From assembly GCF_009600315.1 (NCBI RefSeq), contig NZ_WIWC01000003.1, positions 124,001-188,000 of the forward strand: DNA of 64,000 nt. Direction: 5' to 3'. Made by a program: the position numbers and the translations under genes. Shown here piece after piece: positions 12,639 through 22,331 of the stretch. Origin of the DNA: Pseudomonas helleri (GTDB lineage Bacteria > Pseudomonadota > Gammaproteobacteria > Pseudomonadales > Pseudomonadaceae). The first letter of the stretch is position 1; the number at the start of each line of letters is the position of its first letter. The notes beneath the pieces were generated by a model. It did not search any database. It saw nothing but the letters and a program-made list of their open reading frames with translations, and was not told the origin of the DNA.

Positions 12639-14474
12639 ATGTGTGGCATCGTTGGCGCAGTCGCTGAACGCAATATCACGGCCATTCTGCTTGAAGGCCT
12701 GAAACGTCTCGAATACCGCGGCTATGACAGCGCCGGTGTTGCTGTATTTTCAAATAACGGCACGCTTGAGCGTGTACGCCGTAACGGTAAAGTGGCCGAG
12801 CTGGAACAAGCGTTAGCAGGCGAACCGTTGGTAGGCCGTTTGGGAATCGCTCACACCCGCTGGGCGACCCACGGTGCGCCGTGTGAGAGAAATGCCCACC
12901 CGCACTTTTCGGGTTCCGATCTGGCAGTTGTCCACAACGGCATTATCGAAAATCATGAAGCCTTGCGCGAGCAGCTTAAAGGCTTGGGCTATGTGTTTAC
13001 TTCAGACACTGATACCGAAGTGATTGCGCACTTGCTGCAGCACAAGCTCAAAGAGCAAAGCGATTTGACCGCGGCGTTAAAATCGACGGTCAAAGAATTG
13101 CACGGCGCTTATGGGTTGGCCGTGATCAGTGCCAAGCAACCTGACCGTCTGGTGGCTGCACGCAGTGGTAGCCCGCTGGTGATTGGACTGGGGTTGGGCG
13201 AGAACTTCCTGGCCTCCGATCAATTGGCCCTGCGACAGGTCACTGATCGCTTCATGTATCTGGAAGAGGGCGATATTGCTGAAATTCGCCGTGACAGTGT
13301 TCACATCTGGGATGTTAACGGGCAGACCGTAGAGCGTGAAACCGTGCAGTACCGCGATGGTGCCGAAGCCGCCGACAAAGGCGAATACCGTCACTACATG
13401 CTTAAAGAAATTCACGAGCAGCCTGCTGTAGTCCAACGTACGCTTGAAAACCGTCTGGGTCACGACCACGTATTGGTTCAGGCATTTGGCCCACAAGCGG
13501 CCGAACTGTTTGCCAAAGTGCGTAATGTACAAATCGTTGCCTGCGGTACCAGTTATCACGCGGGTATGGTTGCCCGTTATTGGCTGGAAAGCTTGGCCGG
13601 TATTCCCTGCCAGGTTGAAGTGGCCAGTGAGTTCCGCTACCGAAAAGTGGTAGTTCAGCCGGACACGCTGTTCGTTTCTATCTCGCAATCGGGCGAAACC
13701 GCCGACACCCTGGCCGCACTGCGTAACGCCAAAGAATTGGGTTTCCTGGGCAGCCTGGCCATCTGTAACGTTGGCATTAGCTCATTGGTGCGTGAGTCCG
13801 ATCTGACGCTGCTGACCCAAGCCGGTCGTGAAATTGGCGTGGCGTCGACCAAAGCGTTCACCACACAGTTGGTAGGTTTACTGCTGCTGACCTTGTCCTT
13901 GGGTCAAGTTCGCGGCACGTTGGAAGCCGGTGTTGAAGCGCAATTGGTTGAAGAGTTGCGTCGCCTGCCAACACGTCTGGGTGAAGCCTTGGCAATGGAT
14001 ACCACCATCGAAAAAGTGGCTGAATTGTTTGCCGATAAACACCACACGCTGTTCCTGGGCCGCGGTGCTCAGTTTCCAGTGGCAATGGAAGGCGCTCTCA
14101 AGCTCAAAGAAATTTCGTACATTCACGCTGAAGCCTATCCGGCAGGCGAGTTGAAGCACGGCCCTCTGGCGCTTGTGGATAACGACATGCCAGTGGTAAC
14201 TGTGGCACCGAACAATGAGTTGTTGGAAAAATTAAAGTCCAACCTTCAAGAAGTTCGTGCTCGTGGTGGGGAGTTGGTCGTGTTCGCCGATGAGCAAGCG
14301 AACATGAGCGATGGCGAAGGTACTCACGTGATCAATATGCCGCACATCAACGATGTGCTGGCGCCGATCCTCTATACCATTCCGCTGCAATTGTTGTCCT
14401 ACTACGTCGCTGTGCTTAAAGGTACAGACGTTGATCAGCCTCGTAACTTGGCTAAGTCAGTGACGGTGGAATAA
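12639..14474 (+). CDS. glmS: Glutamine--fructose-6-phosphate aminotransferase (isomerizing)
   Basis: GlmS makes glucosamine-6-phosphate from fructose-6-phosphate and glutamine. The catalytic Cys of the glutaminase domain follows the initiator Met (MCGIVGAV). Two SIS domains follow ([34 protein letters not shown]), and the end [11 protein letters not shown] is the usual C-terminus. The 611-residue length is normal. The 3' end contains the TnsD-recognised attTn7 core, and a Tn7-like element sits 23 bp after the stop codon, leaving the protein intact. Confidence 0.97.
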   Translation: MCGIVGAVAERNITAILLEGLKRLEYRGYDSAGVAVFSNNGTLERVRRNGKVAELEQALAGEPLVGRLGIAHTRWATHGAPCERNAHPHFSGSDLAVVHNGIIENHEALREQLKGLGYVFTSDTDTEVIAHLLQHKLKEQSDLTAALKSTVKELHGAYGLAVISAKQPDRLVAARSGSPLVIGLGLGENFLASDQLALRQVTDRFMYLEEGDIAEIRRDSVHIWDVNGQTVERETVQYRDGAEAADKGEYRHYMLKEIHEQPAVVQRTLENRLGHDHVLVQAFGPQAAELFAKVRNVQIVACGTSYHAGMVARYWLESLAGIPCQVEVASEFRYRKVVVQPDTLFVSISQSGETADTLAALRNAKELGFLGSLAICNVGISSLVRESDLTLLTQAGREIGVASTKAFTTQLVGLLLLTLSLGQVRGTLEAGVEAQLVEELRRLPTRLGEALAMDTTIEKVAELFADKHHTLFLGRGAQFPVAMEGALKLKEISYIHAEAYPAGELKHGPLALVDNDMPVVTVAPNNELLEKLKSNLQEVRARGGELVVFADEQANMSDGEGTHVINMPHINDVLAPILYTIPLQLLSYYVAVLKGTDVDQPRNLAKSVTVE

Positions 14475-14497
14475 AATCTTTCGCTAAAAAATAAAAC
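14437..14497 (+). other. Occupied attTn7 site (glmS 3' end, insertion point and target duplication)
   Basis: The last ~36 bp of glmS, encoding [11 protein letters not shown], are the conserved sequence that TnsD of Tn7 reads. The stop codon ends at 14474 and the left transposon end starts at about 14498, the expected Tn7 spacing. AAAAC at 14493-14497 is repeated at 41156-41160 after the right end. Both junctions share the 7-mer AAAACTG, so the exact 5-bp frame can shift by one or two bases. Confidence 0.88.
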
Positions 14498-14633
14498 TGT
14501 TCCTACGGAATAAAGTCTGTCGGATCGAGCCCAGCAATTCCAAGGACTAGTCAGCGGGCTAATTAGAAATAAAGTCTGTCGCTGAGCCAGTTTTTGAGGT
14601 TTTGAAGCCCGACCTACTAAATAAAGTCTGTCG
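14498..14633 (+). repeat. Left transposon end with three TnsB-binding-type repeats
   Basis: AATAAAGTCTGTCG occurs at 14509-14522, 14568-14581 and 14620-14633. Three well separated sites is the same arrangement as the left end of Tn7. The terminal bases are TGTTCCTACGG before the first repeat. Confidence 0.88.
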
Positions 14634-14981
14634 AGAACATGCAAGTTATTGATTAAACATAGTTTTAAAAAAAAACCAACAAATGCGTCGCGCGCGAGCA
14701 CAATGACGCTATGACGGCCGAGAATGCCTCACGTAATCGAGTGCCTGATGGAGAGTCTAACCAATAAGCCATCCGACTACTCTTTTTGGCCGATGTGAAC
14801 AGCTACTCTCAACTAGAACCTTAAGCTTTCGGGCATATCGATGTCGTCTCGACACTCAGCTCAATGTAGTGTCCGTTCTCAACCATCCGCGGTAAATGTC
14901 AGGTTCGTCTTTTGACGCTCGTATTTTTCTGACTGTACGATACTAATCTGAAAGCAAGCGAGCTAGATCAAGGAAGAAGTC
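14634..14981. other. Non-coding stretch inside the left transposon end
   Basis: I see no credible gene in these ~350 bp between the left-end repeats and the first cargo gene. AAGGAAGAAGT just before 14982 is the ribosome-binding site of the next gene, so this stretch probably also contains its promoter. No convincing -35/-10 pair was picked out. Confidence 0.5.
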
Positions 14982-15755
14982 GTGAGCTACATAATTGCGC
15001 TAGTGAAATTTTTGGATTCAGATCAGCCATTTCCAGTGGAATGCTTCCGAACGGACTTGGCGGCTCATGACCAAATCGTCGTCCGGCTCGGGAACGGTCA
15101 ATTGAGATATGCCCTTGTTGTAGCAATCAAGTACCTCAACTGGGACTGCAAAGGCAGGATTGAATGCAAAGCCTCTGAGTCAAGTGAAAACCATCTTGGT
15201 GATATCGTGCTGCCCTATGGAAGCCCAATAAACATGGGGATCACTACCCACGCTGCATTCGTTTTCGCGGCAAAAGGCTTGGGGTGGATACCCTTGAAAC
15301 CTTCCCAGCGTACATATCGGAACGTTTTAGGAAGTACCAATGAGACAAGTACGGCATACGTATTCGTCAGGCGTAATGGCATAGATATCAAAATCAGTGA
15401 AAAGGTTTCCAAGGAATTGCTGAAGCCGTACAGCCTGTGCCAATGCTCGTTGTCCGATGGCATAACAGTTCGCCACAGCTTGTCGCATACCAGCTTTAAT
15501 CTCTTTGAGGGCATATTGCGTTTTTGCAGAAGCTTTGCTGCGAATGGGCGAGACCTTGAGCGGTATTTCGTTCCAGTTGGATCTTCGGATAAACGTACGG
15601 AAGAGTTGAAGGCGATGAGTGTCGCTAGAAAATCTCAGCACAGTGAGATGCAAGATATCTATGACGCCTGTTCCGATGGGGGAGGTGGGCCCGCTTACCT
15701 GGGCGATGGCATGTGGATCACCTCAACTGGGCGTATTGAAGACCAAGGGCGATAG
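14982..15755 (+). CDS. Hypothetical cargo protein, 257 residues
   Basis: I do not recognise the family. The start is GTG with AAGGAAG 6-8 nt upstream. The protein is soluble in appearance, with no signal peptide or membrane segment. The N-terminal half is mixed (VRLGNGQLRYALVVAIKYL), the middle is basic, and the C-terminus is glycine-rich (CSDGGGGPAYLGDGMW). It is transcribed toward the convergent helicase gene and is the only gene near the left end on the + strand. Its position in a defence island makes an accessory or defence role possible, but no motif supports this. Confidence 0.65.
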   Translation: MSYIIALVKFLDSDQPFPVECFRTDLAAHDQIVVRLGNGQLRYALVVAIKYLNWDCKGRIECKASESSENHLGDIVLPYGSPINMGITTHAAFVFAAKGLGWIPLKPSQRTYRNVLGSTNETSTAYVFVRRNGIDIKISEKVSKELLKPYSLCQCSLSDGITVRHSLSHTSFNLFEGILRFCRSFAANGRDLERYFVPVGSSDKRTEELKAMSVARKSQHSEMQDIYDACSDGGGGPAYLGDGMWITSTGRIEDQGR

Positions 15756-15919
15756 CTCGACGTAGCGTTGCTGGAGTCGTATATACCGATCTACACTTTC
15801 TGCCGACTCCCGTCCAAACTATAAGGGCTGCATTGTCGATTCTGCCCGTCTCGCCAGCCAGTAATCTGTGCAGGGTAGTTCAGCTGGCTTCCATCGTTCA
15901 TTCACTCCTTACCTATCTA

Positions 15920-18898
15920 CTAGCGCAGTCGACTCATCAGCAACCGCTGCCTCGCTCGTGTACAACCTACATACAACCGATTGCGGAATACAGGCTGACC
16001 AAGGTCGTACTGGTCGATCATTGGCAACAGCACGACATCGAACTCCAGCCCCTTCACATGAAGCACCGACGTAAAGTGCACCAGGTACTTTTTCGACAGG
16101 TCGATCTGCTCCGATATGCTCATCTTGCGGAAGCTGCCCTCCAGCTCCTGCGCACATAAAGCATGCAGGGACCGGGCGGTTTCCTGATCAGGCACCACCA
16201 CAGCAACCGAATGATTTTCAGGGATAGCGGCGATCTCCTCGCACAGATACCTGAACTCTTCTTCACGCCGGGTAAAGCCACGCAGCGTGTAAGCGCCTTG
16301 CTCGCCGACCTGATCATGCAAAAGGGCAGCGTCCAACTGCTGTGCATCCGTCTCGGCTCCACGCGCGAACAACTGCCGCAGCACCGTACTTAGCGCGGCT
16401 AGATCCGGCCGCCCTTTCTGTCGCAGGTTCTCATCCAACGCCACAAACTCTGGGCGTTTGCCAATCGGGAAGCAATCCGCGATGTGGACTTCCTCGTTGT
16501 GCAGCAACTGCTGCGAGCGGTCTCCTACCACCGTGATCGCGCTGTAACTCGGATCAGCCTGGGAGGTCATCAAGTAGATCTGCTGCTCGCTGAAGTCCTG
16601 CACTTCATCGACAAACACGCTCTGATAGAAAGCGGCCTCGTGCAGGCTAGCAGGGAGCTTGGCTGTTACTCCGGCACTCAGGTCGTGAGCTAGGCACAGC
16701 AGCAAGTCGATATCCGAATCGCACAGGCGTTGCTCTTCAAGACGCTCCAGTACCTGCCATGCAATGGCCGCATCAGGGAAGCTATCGGCGTATTCATACA
16801 GCGCCTTTGCATACAGCCCCGCGAAGTTCTTCAGCGGTTTGGCTAGATAATCCAACGCCAATTGCTGGAATATCTTAAGCACCGAAGTGCGAGCCTGTTC
16901 GCCCGCGCCAGGCAACACCTGACTACCGATGCCAGTGCTGACCTTCAACCACTTCAGCACCTCCCCGTCCAGGTAGAGCAGGGACTTGGGCGTACCAAGC
17001 GCAATGAACAGCTCATTGACTGGCATGAATTTGGTCTCATACCCGTCATCACTCACTAACGATGGCAGTAGAACGCGGACGCTTTTGCCCGTGAGTGAGG
17101 CCTGTACCGCATCATTGAAGGACAAGGGCTGATTATCCGTCGAGAGGTACTGATAACGACTGCTCGACACGCAGGGCAATGCCTCGGTCCCCTTAGCAAC
17201 ACCCGCCCTGTACAGCACCAAAACCTGATTAGGTTGCTGGAACAAATCGACGGGTAACTTTGCCAGCCTTTGCGCCAGCTCCGGAATGCCTTCTCCATAG
17301 GCCATGTGCCCCCCCAGATGAATACTCAGAGTTGCCGGGCCGAGAATGCGCTGAGCCAGCGCCTGAATCCTCTCCAACAATCTGGCCGCCAACCGATACA
17401 AAGCTCGCTCCGCAGCCGAAGGCGAGAGCAGCTCTTGCACCAGTTCATCAACGCTGGCTGCAAGCGCATGCCGGGCAGCGGCAAACTGGCTGCGCTGCTG
17501 CGCAGTAAACCGTTGCAGCTGCTCAGTTGGAACCTCAACCAACAGCTTCTGCAAGTCGACAGCAATCACCCGCGCCAGCGCAAGCCGGGAGGCATTGAGC
17601 CAAGCCAGCGTGGTGGTCATAGAATGCCCCTCGTCGCTGCTGTGTTTGAAGCGCTTGCCAGAACCGCCCGAAGACTCCAGATGGCGATAGCTGCGCAGCT
17701 TGGAGCGCAACTCGTGATACTCAAGCACCTGCAAACCGGACATACCTAGACGGCTGCAGGTTTGCTTGAGGTACTGGATCAGCTCGGCAGTGCGCACAAA
17801 GCCGACGCTGCCGTCCTGGGAGAACTTGCCGGCAAACTCGCCTTCCCAGTAGTCGAAGTCGTCGCCGAGAATGGACCGGAATGTCTCACGATCCGTAACT
17901 TCATTCGAGTTGAAGTCACAGAGCATCTTGGTCCGCCCGAGCGCAGCCGAGGTCTTGCCTGAGCCCGCAACGCCCTCGACCCACATCGGCCCAACCGGCT
18001 CCCGGGAAATGATCTTGTCCTGATTCGGGGTTCGATTCAGAAAAAAGTGCTCATCCAGGCTCATCTGCTCAACTAGCTCGCCAACAACTTCATCGTCCAC
18101 ATCATCAAGATCGGCAATCGCCAGTGCCGAATCTTCTTCCACGTCATCATCGAGAATCTGCAACCGCGGTGCAGCAGGCACGGACGGTGTCAGCTTTACC
18201 GGCTCGCCCGCTGGCTGCCTGTCTTCTGGTGGGTGCGTAACAACAAGAACCTCTGTCACCGATGTGTTTGGCAGCCCGGCTTCGTTAGTTATTCGCTTCG
18301 CAGGTTCGAGCAGCTCCTTGGTAATGGGCGGCACAACAGCGACAGGCTTCTCCACACTCTTGGACTTTGCAGGCTTTTTACTCGGCACAGTGGTTTGCTT
18401 GCCGGCAATTTGCTGGCCTGCTGGATTAGCCGTTGTCAAAAAGGCTCGCAGATCCATGACCTTTCCCTGGCCGTTAGCATTCTCAACGCCCACCGCCAGA
18501 AAGTTGCGTGCATGACGCTCTAGTTCTTCCAGATCATGGCGACGAAACTGGCGGGCCTCAATGACCCGGTAATCACCCCAGGCTTTGGAAAAGCTCTCAA
18601 AACCGACTCCTGCCACAGCGCAAAGACGGCCCACTGGTGAGTGGGGAGTGGCATAGCCCGAGCTGGCTTTGGGGTACACCAGCGAGTCCATACCCAGCCG
18701 GAATGTAGCAACCCCCTCGTTCTCACGCTCGATAACCAGCGCCTTGCCGTAGGCGTTGCGCTTAAGATTCCGGTAAGCCAAATCGCCCGCACGGATCATC
18801 TGCTCGGCGTAATCAATAATCCCCTCAAGGACATCCAGCTCTTCACGGGCAACCTTGCGCAGGGATGCTTCACTAAGCGGTTTTGCCATACCTGTCAC
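15920..18898 (-). CDS. Large SF1 (UvrD/Rep-like) helicase with unknown N-terminal domain
   Basis: This 992-residue protein has about 300 N-terminal residues of unrecognised sequence, including a Pro/Lys-rich and then acidic linker (roughly 160-280). The SF1 helicase core follows: Walker A EGVAGSGKTSAAL near 308, Walker B FVDEVQDFS, motif III VVGDRSQQL, motif IV-like LDENLRQ, motif V HVKGLEFDVV and motif VI YVGCTRARQRL at the end. The GTG start at 18898 has AAGGAT 5 nt upstream; an ATG follows 9 nt later. I saw no nuclease motif. It stands alone in a defence island, so a single-gene antiphage helicase, related in architecture to nuclease-helicase systems, is possible. It could also be a generic DNA repair-like cargo gene. 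Confidence 0.8.
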   Translation of the reverse strand: MTGMAKPLSEASLRKVAREELDVLEGIIDYAEQMIRAGDLAYRNLKRNAYGKALVIERENEGVATFRLGMDSLVYPKASSGYATPHSPVGRLCAVAGVGFESFSKAWGDYRVIEARQFRRHDLEELERHARNFLAVGVENANGQGKVMDLRAFLTTANPAGQQIAGKQTTVPSKKPAKSKSVEKPVAVVPPITKELLEPAKRITNEAGLPNTSVTEVLVVTHPPEDRQPAGEPVKLTPSVPAAPRLQILDDDVEEDSALAIADLDDVDDEVVGELVEQMSLDEHFFLNRTPNQDKIISREPVGPMWVEGVAGSGKTSAALGRTKMLCDFNSNEVTDRETFRSILGDDFDYWEGEFAGKFSQDGSVGFVRTAELIQYLKQTCSRLGMSGLQVLEYHELRSKLRSYRHLESSGGSGKRFKHSSDEGHSMTTTLAWLNASRLALARVIAVDLQKLLVEVPTEQLQRFTAQQRSQFAAARHALAASVDELVQELLSPSAAERALYRLAARLLERIQALAQRILGPATLSIHLGGHMAYGEGIPELAQRLAKLPVDLFQQPNQVLVLYRAGVAKGTEALPCVSSSRYQYLSTDNQPLSFNDAVQASLTGKSVRVLLPSLVSDDGYETKFMPVNELFIALGTPKSLLYLDGEVLKWLKVSTGIGSQVLPGAGEQARTSVLKIFQQLALDYLAKPLKNFAGLYAKALYEYADSFPDAAIAWQVLERLEEQRLCDSDIDLLLCLAHDLSAGVTAKLPASLHEAAFYQSVFVDEVQDFSEQQIYLMTSQADPSYSAITVVGDRSQQLLHNEEVHIADCFPIGKRPEFVALDENLRQKGRPDLAALSTVLRQLFARGAETDAQQLDAALLHDQVGEQGAYTLRGFTRREEEFRYLCEEIAAIPENHSVAVVVPDQETARSLHALCAQELEGSFRKMSISEQIDLSKKYLVHFTSVLHVKGLEFDVVLLPMIDQYDLGQPVFRNRLYVGCTRARQRLLMSRLR

Positions 18899-19455
18899 TT
18901 TTTATCCTTAACAGAAAACGTTCACGCGCCGAGGTAATCATCTTCCCAATCCGAATTGAGGAAGGGTGTGCGGTATTCGAACACAGCTTCTCAGGGCAGC
19001 AGTTTGCAGCACTCAGGGTCCATGTCTAGATGTTTGAAATACCATTCGACAGTACGTGTATTGGACGTGAACCAATGTCATTGGTGGCCGCTTCCGTCAT
19101 CGCGGCCTGCTTTGGGTCCCACTCGCGCAGCGAAGTGAACCATTCCGGCGTGTGCGGACGAAGCAGCGTGCGAGGCTCCGGCTCAAGCAACCCCTACGCT
19201 CAGGCCGAGTAGTTGCCGCCCTAATGCGACAAGCATGTAGCGGTGTCAAAAGCTCGTACAGCTCTATCTTCAGAGCGAAATATTGGCGCGGATGCAATGC
19301 GTTCACGGTCACGTAGCCCGCATGGTTCAGGACAAAACGGTTTTGCCCTAACTTCTTACTTGCCAGCAGCTCTTCACAGTATCTCTGCTTGTGCTCCGCC
19401 GAGCTTTCGGCCACCTCCATGAAGGCGACGTGATACTGCCAAGAATTCCTTTCAA
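18899..19455. other. Decayed segment without an intact gene
   Basis: No intact gene is seen. On the - strand a frame from 19498 to about 19240 reads protein-like (for example RNSWQYHVAFMEVAESS and ELLASKKLGQNRFVLNH) and then degenerates into low-complexity arginine-rich sequence. It joins directly to the truncated gajA start at 19456. I read it as the tail of an unrelated gene fused to the gajA fragment by recombination and then degraded. Confidence 0.4.
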
Positions 19456-19682
19456 TCAGCGATCTTGCATTGGTAAAAATCTGAGTCGCTGATAGCAAGA
19501 TTCCGCTGGGGATGGAGCGTGTACCGGATGGCTTCCAGGATTGTGGATTTTGAGGAGTCGCCCTTGCCTATAAGGCAAAAAATGTCGGCTGTTGGTACGT
19601 TCCAATCAAGCGCTTTCATCCCTCGAAAGTTCTTGATCACGATCTTTCTGATGTTCACCGACAGGTATCCTCTGAACGTCAT
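19456..19682 (-). pseudogene. Truncated 5' fragment of a second gajA
   Basis: About 65-75 codons match the start of the intact gajA at 30222: IRKIVIKNFRGMKALDWN, the P-loop region FCLIGKGDSSKSTILEAIRY, and LAISDSDFYQCKIAD. The nucleotide match covers 19456-19690 against 30019-30262, both on the - strand, and weaker similarity extends about 100 bp further upstream of the gene start. It ends sharply at the codon for Asp in KIAD, where an immediate stop appears. It cannot make a functional nuclease. It is a relic of an earlier Gabija copy or of a partial duplication. Confidence 0.85.
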
Positions 19683-19879
19683 CTATGAGTAAGGCGAAAT
19701 CCGTTTGTAGCGCCTCACCTAGCTCGCAAGGAACGCAGCGGGAGTGGCCATTCGCCTTACCCATCATAGATACATCCAGCGAGCCGGGGAACTGGCCGTA
19801 CGAATCCGTAGGAGATCGCACTATCCCGCAGGTTTAGAGATACAGACTGGAGAGGAATCACATCGAATGTTGATCACCC

Positions 19880-22306
19880 TCAATTCTGCAATCGAACAGC
19901 AGTCATCTTAGCCCTTTGCTGCTCCTTGACCACTGCCTGCTGATCTATTCGCGTCTGGATTTGGGTATAGAGCTGAGCCCGCTCGTTGTCGCGGTCGGCC
20001 ACCGTAACTACCAGCGAATACTGTTCCTTTTCTGCAGCCGTGGGATTCCAGTCACGATCCTGCCTGACTACGACCACAAACCACTTCTCGCCGGGTTTCC
20101 CTTGTTTGAACGTCCAACGAGAAGACTGAACCGTGCCATGGTTTCTCATTTGAGCGGGAATATCGCGATTTGTGTCCCTGGCCTCTTTGAGTACCTCCGT
20201 TTTCTTTTTCATCTCCTGGCTAAAGTGTTTCTGTACCTCCTCCAACGAGTTACCCGTGACCAAGCGGTAATAAATTTGGGTAGCCAGATATTCAATCCGG
20301 GTAGTCCGGACTACTGGCGAGTAAGCCAGTGTTATTGAAAGCTCTCGGACCCCTCGAGCGGAGCGCAAATAGTCCTCCGGCAACGGCAGTTCGAAGAACT
20401 GGCATCCGTCGTTCTCGATGGTTTCCTCTGACATCAACACCACGACGTTATCGGAAGACCTGAAAAGATCAGCCTCACTCACCACACCATAGCCGGCCAC
20501 ATCCCTTTCTACGTCACGGTTCCAGGTGGCCTTCGCCTTCTTGTAGCTCTTTCGAAACTCCTTCGAAAACGTCGAGGTGACCGTATCCGGCAGATAAGCC
20601 TGATTGACCAGCATTGCGCGAAGCATGTTCGCAGACGCCGTTGGGTAAGCGTTCAGCAGGCGCCCGGCTAGGTGAGTGATGTACGGCGCCGCCAAGCTGG
20701 TCCCGCTTACTTCCTTAAAAACCGTATTTCCCCTCCACTGGTGGTTGAGCGTTAACACGCCCAAACCTCGCATGTGTGGTGCCCATTGTGCGTTTGCTTG
20801 CCTCATAGGGCTGGCGAGATTGCCGCCGGGCGCAACGAGCTCGGGCTTGATCGCCCCTTTTACCGAAGGGCCGTGCCGAGTGAAAGGAGATGGTTGGTTT
20901 TCCGATGCAGGTGAAAGGTGGTAAATCTCCGGATACTTCTGGCTATCAATCGTAGAGTTGTGTCGGGAGATGCTCCCCACCGTCAACACCATCATTGCAG
21001 GTGCGGGGTCGATGATGGCGCTCTGGGCAGCGATTAGGTACTCCGGGTACTCGTCGCGCCAACTGTTGGTTGGGACTGGTGGGCTTTCGGAGCCACAGAA
21101 ATTGCCCGTAGAGACTACGAACAAGATGTTGTACCGCCGGGAAAGGACATCCAGGATATAAGCTAGCCCTCTGACATGCGTACCATCGTAGGGAGCATTA
21201 TTGTTGCCCAGCGAGAGGTTGAAGATCCGGCATCCGAGCTCGACGAAATGCTCTACAGCCTTCGTCAGCGATACCTCGAGTGTGAGTTCGTCGTAGACCG
21301 CATTACCTGTATGCGGACATTTCTTCATCACTTTTCCATTGAAGAGCCAGAACTCCGGCTTCCAGAAATTCGAGTTGTTACAACCCTCCACGTCGCCATA
21401 CAGAGCAACGCCGGCCACAGCGGTTCCGTGACCTGCTTCATCTGCATCCCCCTCTTCATCGACAAACGAGGCGCTCTCAGCCATTGCAGGCTTCAGGAGG
21501 GGATGATTCCCGTTAATGCCGCTGTCTAGAATACAAACGCGGGCTGCGTCATTAGGTGGTGGCGGGATGTTGAGAGGCAACTCATTGATGTCTTGGTTCA
21601 ACTGTTGAATGCTAATGCCAGTGGCTGGGATGAGGTCCACCATACGAACATCGCGCTGGTTAAGCAGCAACTGTGCTTGCTCGGGGGTGACCTCGACCCG
21701 ATACATAAGCAGACTGTCCAGATTGATTCTGTCGAGCTTCTTGATGTGCTCGGCGGCTAGCCAGGTCTCGAAAGAGGTCGTGAGCTGAACACGACTTGGG
21801 TGATACGCAACCTGAATAGGCCACAGTTCGACATCGAGCTTGAAGGTGGGGGTGTCTGGCAACCCTATATTCTTAAGGGCCCAACTCTTCCGATCTTCTG
21901 CGGACCAGGCATCTACACCTGCAATAGCCTCGAGAATCTGGCGATGGGTCAAGTTGGCGTCCATGACACCCAGCTTTTGCAGATGGGCGGTAAATTTTGC
22001 CAAACCCTCTTCACTCGCGAACACTACGCAGAGTTGCTTGCCTTCTTGGCTGATAAACTCCAACCCATGCGTATTCAGGTTGGCGAAGGTCAATGCGCCC
22101 TCGTACTCCAGCTTTAGAACGTAGGGGGATTTGTCTGAAGAGCCAATTTGCTTCTTGGCCAGGCCCTCAGCTGTGGCGAAGTAACCGTTGAGCTTTTGAC
22201 CGTGACCAAGCCGATCTTCGCGGGTAACGAAGTGAGGGGGGCTTTTGGTCCGACGCGAGTTATCCAGAACTTCACGTGTGATGCTCAGATGCTTGTAGGT
22301 TGCCAC
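19880..22306 (-). CDS. Subtilisin-like (S8) serine protease of a two-gene defence module (IetS-like)
   Basis: The 808-residue protein contains an intact S8 catalytic core: Asp261 in CILDSGING, His293 in EAGHGTAVAGV, the oxyanion-hole Asn402 in STGNFCGS and Ser536 in SGTSLAAPYI. The ~250 residues before and ~260 after the protease core are unrecognised. There is no signal peptide, so it should act in the cytoplasm. The gene starts 25 nt after the AAA+ ATPase gene in the same direction. A AAA ATPase plus S8 protease pair matches the ietAS antiphage system as I recall it from defence-island screens. The triad is direct evidence; the system name rests on architecture and context. Confidence 0.85.
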   Translation of the reverse strand: MATYKHLSITREVLDNSRRTKSPPHFVTREDRLGHGQKLNGYFATAEGLAKKQIGSSDKSPYVLKLEYEGALTFANLNTHGLEFISQEGKQLCVVFASEEGLAKFTAHLQKLGVMDANLTHRQILEAIAGVDAWSAEDRKSWALKNIGLPDTPTFKLDVELWPIQVAYHPSRVQLTTSFETWLAAEHIKKLDRINLDSLLMYRVEVTPEQAQLLLNQRDVRMVDLIPATGISIQQLNQDINELPLNIPPPPNDAARVCILDSGINGNHPLLKPAMAESASFVDEEGDADEAGHGTAVAGVALYGDVEGCNNSNFWKPEFWLFNGKVMKKCPHTGNAVYDELTLEVSLTKAVEHFVELGCRIFNLSLGNNNAPYDGTHVRGLAYILDVLSRRYNILFVVSTGNFCGSESPPVPTNSWRDEYPEYLIAAQSAIIDPAPAMMVLTVGSISRHNSTIDSQKYPEIYHLSPASENQPSPFTRHGPSVKGAIKPELVAPGGNLASPMRQANAQWAPHMRGLGVLTLNHQWRGNTVFKEVSGTSLAAPYITHLAGRLLNAYPTASANMLRAMLVNQAYLPDTVTSTFSKEFRKSYKKAKATWNRDVERDVAGYGVVSEADLFRSSDNVVVLMSEETIENDGCQFFELPLPEDYLRSARGVRELSITLAYSPVVRTTRIEYLATQIYYRLVTGNSLEEVQKHFSQEMKKKTEVLKEARDTNRDIPAQMRNHGTVQSSRWTFKQGKPGEKWFVVVVRQDRDWNPTAAEKEQYSLVVTVADRDNERAQLYTQIQTRIDQQAVVKEQQRAKMTAVRLQN

Positions 22307-22331
22307 TGCTTCTTCCTTGAAAATTTATGTT

